A stretch of 64,000 bases of DNA from CAZJCK01 sp964544635 (GTDB taxonomy: Bacteria; Zixibacteria; MSB-5A5; GN15; FEB-12): positions 1 to 64,000 of the forward strand of contig CAZJCK010000003.1 of assembly GCA_964544635.1 (NCBI GenBank), read 5' to 3'. Both the position numbers and the translations under genes were made by a program. The notes beneath the pieces are model-generated. The model made no database searches and was not told the DNA's origin. It was given only the letters and a program-made list of their open reading frames with translations. Shown here one piece after another: positions 59,123-64,000 of this stretch (position 1 is the first letter of the stretch; the number at the start of each line of letters is the position of its first letter).

Positions 59123-60316
59123 ATGGCCGCAGAGAACAACCGACCCGATCTGGGTTCATTGAAGATAGACCGCAAGAAAAAGTACTCGGGTCCGCCGAAA
59201 CGTCGCTGGTTCCGATGGGTCATTGCCCTGCTGGCGGTGATCGCGATCGTCCTCGCATTCATTGCCTTTCGCGACGATATCACACCGGCCACGAGTGTCA
59301 AGGTTGCGACGGCGACGGTACTGACCGGAACCGATGCCCAGGCGACGCTGGTCGCGACCGGCTATGTGGTGGCACAACGCAAGGCCGAGGTAGCCTCGAA
59401 GGGGACCGGCCGCCTCGAGTATCTGGCATTCGAGGAGGGTGATACCGTGCTGCAGGGGCAGGTAATTGCAGAGCTGGACAATGACGACATCGAAGCGCAG
59501 CTTGACATAGCGCGGGCCGAACTGGAGCTGGTGAAAGTCGACAGCCTGCAGGCGGGGCGCTCATTTCGACGTAGCGCCGACCTGCTAAAAACTGGCTCAG
59601 TAACGCCGTCCCAGTATGAAGAAGTAGAAGCGGCGTACCTGCGTTCGAAGGCGGCGGTCGATGCCGCCGCCGCGGCTGTCGAAGTGGCCGAGGTGGCGCT
59701 GGAGAATACGATTATCCGGGCGCCGTTCGATGGTACGGTGCTGACGAAGAACGCCGATGTCGGCGATGTTGTCGCGCCGTTCGCATCCTCGGCGACGTCG
59801 AAAGGCTCGGTCGTGACCATGGCCGACATGAATTCGCTCGAGGTTGAAGCCGACGTTTCGGAGGCCAATATCAACAAGGTTATCGTCGGCCAGCCGTGTG
59901 AGATCATCCTCGACGCCTACCCCGAGTCGCCGTATCCCGGGCGCGTGAAGAAGATCGTTCCCACGGCCGACCGGAGTCGTGCTACCGTGATGACCAAAGT
60001 CGCCTTTGCAGCAATCGACGATCGGGTGCTGCCGGAGATGTCGGCCCGGGTCAACTTCTTCCTCGATGCCGGCAGGAAGGAAACGACGGCCCGCGGCCAG
60101 GTGGTGGTAATACCGAACGACGCATTGACGCGTCGCGACGGCGGCACCGTGGTGTTTGCCTTGAACGGCGAGTACGTGGAGTCGGTGGCGGTGAAAACCG
60201 GTCGCGAACTGGGACGCCTCACCGAGGTCCTGAGTGGTATCGCTGCCGGTCAACAGGTGGTCCTCTCCCCGCCCGGCAAACTGCAGGCCGGCCAGAAAGT
60301 CGAAGTCACACAGTAG
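59123..60316 (+). CDS. Periplasmic adaptor (MacA/HlyD-like) of an ABC exporter
   Basis: A 397-residue membrane-fusion protein. One N-terminal helix (WVIALLAVIAIVLAFIAF) anchors it. The lipoyl halves are ATGYVVAQRKAEVASKGTGR and IIRAPFDGTVLTKNADVGD, which enclose a coiled-coil hairpin of about 100 residues (LDIARAELELVKVDSLQ to AAAAAVEVAEVALEN). Beta-barrel and membrane-proximal domains follow. It heads a four-gene unit with an ATPase and two permeases, and no TolC-like gene is in the window. AAGGACAGG is the ribosome site. Confidence 0.92.
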   Translation: MAAENNRPDLGSLKIDRKKKYSGPPKRRWFRWVIALLAVIAIVLAFIAFRDDITPATSVKVATATVLTGTDAQATLVATGYVVAQRKAEVASKGTGRLEYLAFEEGDTVLQGQVIAELDNDDIEAQLDIARAELELVKVDSLQAGRSFRRSADLLKTGSVTPSQYEEVEAAYLRSKAAVDAAAAAVEVAEVALENTIIRAPFDGTVLTKNADVGDVVAPFASSATSKGSVVTMADMNSLEVEADVSEANINKVIVGQPCEIILDAYPESPYPGRVKKIVPTADRSRATVMTKVAFAAIDDRVLPEMSARVNFFLDAGRKETTARGQVVVIPNDALTRRDGGTVVFALNGEYVESVAVKTGRELGRLTEVLSGIAAGQQVVLSPPGKLQAGQKVEVTQ

Positions 60317-60317
60317 G

Positions 60318-61007
60318 ATGAATACGATGGCACAACCGTTGGTTCGTATAGATAACCTGTACAAGTCATACTGGCGCGATCGCATCGAAATTCCAGTACT
60401 GAACAACATCAACCTGACGATTAGCGAGGGAGAGTTCCTTGCCCTCATGGGACCGTCGGGGTCGGGCAAGACGACGCTGTTGAACCTGGTTGCCGGTATC
60501 GACCGACCGTCGGAAGGCAGCCTGTTTGTCGGCGACGATGACCTGGTGACGATGTCGGAGGGTGAGCTGGCGGTCTGGCGATCGAACAACATCGGATTCG
60601 TGTTCCAGTTCTACAACCTCATGCCGGTGCTCAATGCGTTTGAGAATGTTGAGCTGCCGCTCCTGCTGACCGGATTGAGCCGCAAAGAGCGGCGGCAGCA
60701 GGTAGAGACGGCGTTGACGGTGGTTGGTCTGGCCGACCGGATGAAGCATTACCCCAACCAGTTGTCGGGCGGCCAGGAGCAGCGGGTGGCGATTGCGCGG
60801 GCGATCGCGACCGATCCGTCGCTGATCCTGGCGGACGAACCGACCGGCGACCTCGATAAGCAGTCGGCCGAAGCCATCATGCATCTGCTGGCCGACCTGA
60901 ACCAAACGTACGGCAAGACAATCGTCATGGTGACCCATGATCCGCGGGCGGCGGAAAAGGCATCGGTAATACGACATCTTGACAAGGGCGAACTGATCGC
61001 AGCATGA
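60318..61007 (+). CDS. ABC transporter ATPase, MacB/LolD type
   Basis: A 229-residue ATPase. The Walker A motif is GPSGSGKTT, the signature is LSGGQEQRVAIARA, and the Walker B is LILADEPTGDLD, followed by the switch His in MVTHD. The size and EPTGDLD form belong to the MacB/LolD/FtsE group of mechanotransmission transporters. The frame is open upstream in the adaptor gene; ATG 60318 or 60327 are both possible, and the second has a better ribosome-site distance. Confidence 0.94.
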   Translation: MNTMAQPLVRIDNLYKSYWRDRIEIPVLNNINLTISEGEFLALMGPSGSGKTTLLNLVAGIDRPSEGSLFVGDDDLVTMSEGELAVWRSNNIGFVFQFYNLMPVLNAFENVELPLLLTGLSRKERRQQVETALTVVGLADRMKHYPNQLSGGQEQRVAIARAIATDPSLILADEPTGDLDKQSAEAIMHLLADLNQTYGKTIVMVTHDPRAAEKASVIRHLDKGELIAA

Positions 61008-62161
61008 AGCTTCTCAAACTTATCGCACGCAACGCCATGCGCCACAAGTTGCGTACCTCGCTGACAATTTTCGGCCTGGCGATCGCCGTGCTGGCGTTCA
61101 TTATCATCAGGGCGTCGATCGGAGCCTGGTACGCCCAGTCGGAGGCGGCCTCGCCCAATCGCTTGATCACCCGCAACGCCGTATCGCTGGTATTCACGAT
61201 GCCGATGTCGTATCGCGACCGGATGTTGAAAGTCGACGGTGTGACGGGAGTGTCGTACTCGCAATGGTTCGGCGGGAAGTACATCGACGACCGCAACTTC
61301 TTCGCCCAGTTCGCAATCGATCATGAAACGTATTTCGAGATGTACCCCGAATTCGTTATCGAGCCGGAGGCATGGCGGGCGTTTGAGTCGCGACGCAACG
61401 CTGTGATTGTCGGTCGCAAACTGGCTGATCGCTTCGGCTGGGAGATCGGCGACAACATCCAGTTGATCGGCACGATCTTTCCCGGAGACTGGGATTTTGA
61501 AGTTGTCGGCATCTATACGGGGGCCGAAGAAAACACCGATGAATCGACGTGGTACTTCCGGTTTGACTATCTCGACGAACGGATGAAACAGGATTTCCCC
61601 GGTCGCGCCGGCCAGGTCGGCGGATATCATATACAGATAGCTGATCCGTCGGAAGCGGCGCGGGTGTCGCAGGAGATCGACGCGCTGTTTGTCAACTCGT
61701 CGGCCGAGACCCTGACCGAGACGGAAGAAGCGTTTCAACTGAGTTTTGTCGAGATGGCGAGTGCGATCATTACCGGGCTGGAAGCGATTTCCGTGCTGGT
61801 TATCGGCATCATCCTGCTGGTACTGGCCAACACCATGGCAATGACCGCACGCGAGCGGGTTAATGAGTATGCGGTGATGAAGACACTGGGCTTCAGGCCC
61901 TATCACCTGGCTGGTTTGATCATGGGAGAATCGCTGTTCATTGCGGCAGTCGGCGCCGGCATGGGACTGCTCTTGACGATACCGGCGAAGCAGTTGGTGG
62001 GTATCGCGCTTTCGACGTTCTTCCCGGTGTTCAATGTGAGTATGGTTACAATGGTGCTGGCGGTGACCTCGGCGATTGTCGTCGGGATCGTATCGGCAAT
62101 CTTCCCTACCGCCAAGGCGGTGCGAACACCGATCGTCGAAGGATTGAGGATAATCGACTGA
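61004..62161 (+). CDS. FtsX/MacB-type ABC permease, first
   Basis: A 385-residue permease: an N-terminal helix (LRTSLTIFGLAIAVLAFIII), a periplasmic core domain of about 200 residues (MacB_PCD type), then three helices with GFRPYHLAGLIMGESLFIAAVG before the last pair. The start overlaps the ATPase stop by four bases. The protein likely dimerises with the second permease. Confidence 0.92.
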   Translation: MKLLKLIARNAMRHKLRTSLTIFGLAIAVLAFIIIRASIGAWYAQSEAASPNRLITRNAVSLVFTMPMSYRDRMLKVDGVTGVSYSQWFGGKYIDDRNFFAQFAIDHETYFEMYPEFVIEPEAWRAFESRRNAVIVGRKLADRFGWEIGDNIQLIGTIFPGDWDFEVVGIYTGAEENTDESTWYFRFDYLDERMKQDFPGRAGQVGGYHIQIADPSEAARVSQEIDALFVNSSAETLTETEEAFQLSFVEMASAIITGLEAISVLVIGIILLVLANTMAMTARERVNEYAVMKTLGFRPYHLAGLIMGESLFIAAVGAGMGLLLTIPAKQLVGIALSTFFPVFNVSMVTMVLAVTSAIVVGIVSAIFPTAKAVRTPIVEGLRIID

Positions 62162-63327
62162 TGAAGCTGCTGCTCTCATACTCCTGGCGCAATGTGCTGA
62201 CGCGCAAGCTGACCTCCGGCCTGACGGTGTTTGGTATCGGGCTGGTGGTCTTTGTCTTCTCGGCCGTGCTGATGCTCTCACACGGCCTGGACAACGCGCT
62301 GGTGTCGACCGGGAGCGACGACAACGCGATCGTCATTCGCAAGGCGTCCAAGACGGAAGTGCAGTCGATACTGGATCGGAGTATGGCCGGGGTGGTAAAA
62401 GCGGATCAGAACATCGAGCAGGCATCGGATGGCACCCCCCTGTTTGCCAACGAGATCCTGGTGCTGATATCGCAGGAGAAGCGCGGGACAACCGATGCGT
62501 CGAATGTTCCGGTACGCGGGGTGACGGCCATGTCGACGGTGATCCGGCCGAGTTTCAGTTTGGTCGAGGGGCGGTTGTGGCAGCCGGGCACCAGCGAGAT
62601 TATCGCCGGTCGCAAGGTTGCGGGCGGTTTCGAGGGGGCGGGCATGGGCGAGACAGTTCGTTTCGGGGCGCGCGAGTGGACGGTGGTCGGGATCTTCGAG
62701 ACCGACAACTCGGCGTTCGAGAACGAGATATGGGGGGATGTCGACCAGTTGATGGATGCCTTCGGGCGGCCCGTCTTCTCCTCGTTTACCATGAAACTGA
62801 AGGATGTGTCAGCGTTCGACCTGATGCAGGCGCGGCTCGAGGCTGATCCGAGGTTGACGGTGGATGTCCGACGCGAGAAGCGGTACTACGCTGATCAGTC
62901 GCAGTTGACGACGACCTTTATCAATGTGTTGGGGATTGTCATCTCGGTCGTCTTCTCAATGGGGGCGATTGTGGGGGCGATGATCACGATGTATGCATCG
63001 GTAGCGGCACGTACCAAAGAGATCGGCACCTTGCGGGCGCTCGGTTTTTCGCAGCCGACGATCCTGCTGACATTTCTTGTCGAGGCGATACTGATTTCGG
63101 TCGTGGGTGGCGTGCTGGGGGTGCTGTCGGCCACGTTTTTGCGGCGGGTCGAGGTGTCGACCACCAACTGGGATACGTTCGCCGAGATCGCATTTACCTT
63201 CGAGTTGTCGCCGGAGATTATCGGCGGCGCGCTGACGTTTGCGATTGTCATGGGGCTGGTCGGTGGGTTTCTGCCGGCAGTGCGGGCGTCGCGCCTGGAG
63301 ATTCTGTCGGCGCTCAGGGCGAAGTAG
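62161..63327 (+). CDS. FtsX/MacB-type ABC permease, second
   Basis: A 388-residue paralogue with the same plan: an N-terminal helix (SGLTVFGIGLVVFVFSAVLM), a periplasmic domain with SMAGVVKADQNIEQASDG, and a C-terminal FtsX region (ARTKEIGTLRALGFSQPTIL). Its ATG overlaps the stop of the first permease by one base. Two distinct permeases suggest a heterodimer; the exported substrate is unknown. Confidence 0.92.
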   Translation: MKLLLSYSWRNVLTRKLTSGLTVFGIGLVVFVFSAVLMLSHGLDNALVSTGSDDNAIVIRKASKTEVQSILDRSMAGVVKADQNIEQASDGTPLFANEILVLISQEKRGTTDASNVPVRGVTAMSTVIRPSFSLVEGRLWQPGTSEIIAGRKVAGGFEGAGMGETVRFGAREWTVVGIFETDNSAFENEIWGDVDQLMDAFGRPVFSSFTMKLKDVSAFDLMQARLEADPRLTVDVRREKRYYADQSQLTTTFINVLGIVISVVFSMGAIVGAMITMYASVAARTKEIGTLRALGFSQPTILLTFLVEAILISVVGGVLGVLSATFLRRVEVSTTNWDTFAEIAFTFELSPEIIGGALTFAIVMGLVGGFLPAVRASRLEILSALRAK

Positions 63328-63342
63328 TATTCGTTGTAGGGC

Positions 63343-63370
63343 AGCCTCAGCCCTGCGAGGCTTTCATTCA
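63343..63370 (+). terminator. Weak terminator after the ABC exporter operon
   Basis: AGCCTC (63343-63348) pairs with GAGGCT (63357-63362), followed by TTCATTC; the T content is low. Confidence 0.4.
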
Positions 63371-63444
63371 CAATAGACGCTGTCTAAGACTGTAATGGGC
63401 AACTGCCTGCGCAGGTACGACGTGTGATGGGTTCTGAGCTACCG

Positions 63445-63912
63445 TCAAAACTTCTTATCTCTAATCGCAAAGATGTAGTCGGTGGCGGCCGGTTCGTGGC
63501 CGGCGTCACGAAGCAACGTTGCAACCTGGCCGCGGTGATACGCCGAGTGGTAGAGCATGTGGGTCAGGATGTCGCGCATGCTGTTTTCGAACGTCTCCCC
63601 TTTCGTGTTGGAGTAATTTGTCATGGTGTCGAGATCGGCGTCGGTGCGTTTTTCCAGGAAACCCTGCCATGCTTTGCCAAGCTGGTGGATCGACTCCTCG
63701 ATCTGCTTGGTGGTCATTTCGGGCCACATCCTGAGATCGGCCGACGGATGTCCCATGCGATTGAGCCAGGCCCATTCGGCGGAAATGAGGTGGGCCATCA
63801 CCCGGTGCACCTTTTCCGGCGGGTCGGCGACGTTTTTGATGGACTGGTGGGTCTGGCCGTTGGCCCAGTAGTCGTACTCGAACTGTTTGCGGAAGTGGTC
63901 TATAGTGATCAT
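63445..63912 (-). CDS. DinB-family metal-binding protein
   Basis: A 155-residue four-helix bundle protein of the DinB/YfiT group. The likely metal ligands are His in MAHLISAEWAWLNR and the pair in LYHSAYHRGQVATLLRD, the classic HxxxHRGQ motif. Members include bacillithiol and mycothiol S-transferases as well as damage-induced proteins; the substrate is not clear. It is convergent with the ABC exporter operon and separated from it by about 117 bp. Confidence 0.87.
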   Translation of the reverse strand: MITIDHFRKQFEYDYWANGQTHQSIKNVADPPEKVHRVMAHLISAEWAWLNRMGHPSADLRMWPEMTTKQIEESIHQLGKAWQGFLEKRTDADLDTMTNYSNTKGETFENSMRDILTHMLYHSAYHRGQVATLLRDAGHEPAATDYIFAIRDKKF

Positions 63913-63982
63913 TGGTCCTCCTGACGTGTGATTGTGTAACGCGTGGAGGTAGCGGGATGTTTCGGGGGGTGGGGATGGATTC

Positions 63983-64000
63983 GCAGGCCAGGTTCCTTGT
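63983..64000. repeat. Intergenic CAGGTTCCTTGT repeat cut by the window end
   Basis: GCAGGCCAGGTTCCTTGT is the left arm and loop of the same hairpin repeat found at 41.9, 42.0 and 48.4 kb. Confidence 0.6.

Noticed and set aside
1..64000. tRNA, rRNA, CRISPR array, integrase or phage genes
   Set aside because: No tRNA-type T-loop context, spaced short repeats or recombinase motifs were recognised by eye; tRNAscan-SE and a CRISPR finder would confirm.

Overview
The window looks like a chromosome segment from an uncultured, GC-rich, Gram-negative bacterium, most likely candidate division Zixibacteria or a close FCB-group relative. This is inferred from an exported subtilase ending in paired dockerin-like repeats of the type GDxNxDGxVDPIDxxxxVDYLFxGGPGP, a TonB-type outer-membrane protein, SPOR and lipobox proteins, an MXAN_6640-type metalloprotease with a C-terminal sorting-like domain, and short hairpin repeats scattered between genes. 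No rRNA, tRNA, CRISPR array, integrase or transposase gene was found.

Layout. 1-11 kb: a truncated M50 membrane protease, a CLC protein, an FAD amine/amino-acid oxidoreductase, an exported helical protein, a GAF-HisKA protein without an ATPase domain, purF, and the dockerin subtilase. 11-25.9 kb (minus strand): a complete 14-gene complex I operon, nuoA to nuoN, with a small glutaredoxin gene between nuoM and nuoN. 26-40.7 kb (minus): a long co-directional run containing a Janus/Ocnus (PHPT1-like) protein, a PHP phosphoesterase, an MFS exporter, an HD protein, a TonB-type receptor with an ECF S-component, a metalloprotease, a second PHP protein, glutamate formiminotransferase, a deoxyhypusine-synthase-like protein, a DUF3108 protein, an LMW phosphatase, TsaC, a SPOR lipoprotein and mannose-1-phosphate guanylyltransferase. 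41-47.6 kb: a PH-like membrane protein (plus), then an operon iorA-iorB-buk-ptb-ptb (minus). 47.8-51 kb: two small lipoproteins, a repeat-rich island of about 1 kb, a GT-C-type membrane protein and a PUR-like protein. 51-58.5 kb: mntP, then an Rrf2 regulator heading sufC-sufB-sufD-Rieske-sufS-sufU-sufT. 59-63.4 kb: a MacA/MacB-like ABC exporter. A DinB-family gene closes the window.

How the genes work together. The nuo operon makes a proton-pumping NADH dehydrogenase rich in Fe-S clusters, and the suf operon would supply those clusters. The ior-buk-ptb operon encodes a route from 2-oxoacids to acyl-CoA, acyl phosphate, and free acid plus ATP, which is substrate-level phosphorylation from amino acids.

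The main regulatory observation is three 18-bp dyads matching the Rex (NADH/NAD+ sensor) box TTGTGAA-N4-TTCACAA at 12-13 of 14 fixed positions. They lie before the FAD oxidoreductase, the PH-like membrane protein and the ior-buk-ptb operon. At least two overlap predicted core promoters. A separate perfect dyad (TACGAAAA-N7-TTTTCGTA) covers the predicted suf promoter. The repeat island carries a 214-bp duplication whose transcript could form two mutually exclusive hairpins, and a 75-bp element with perfect 12-bp terminal inverted repeats.
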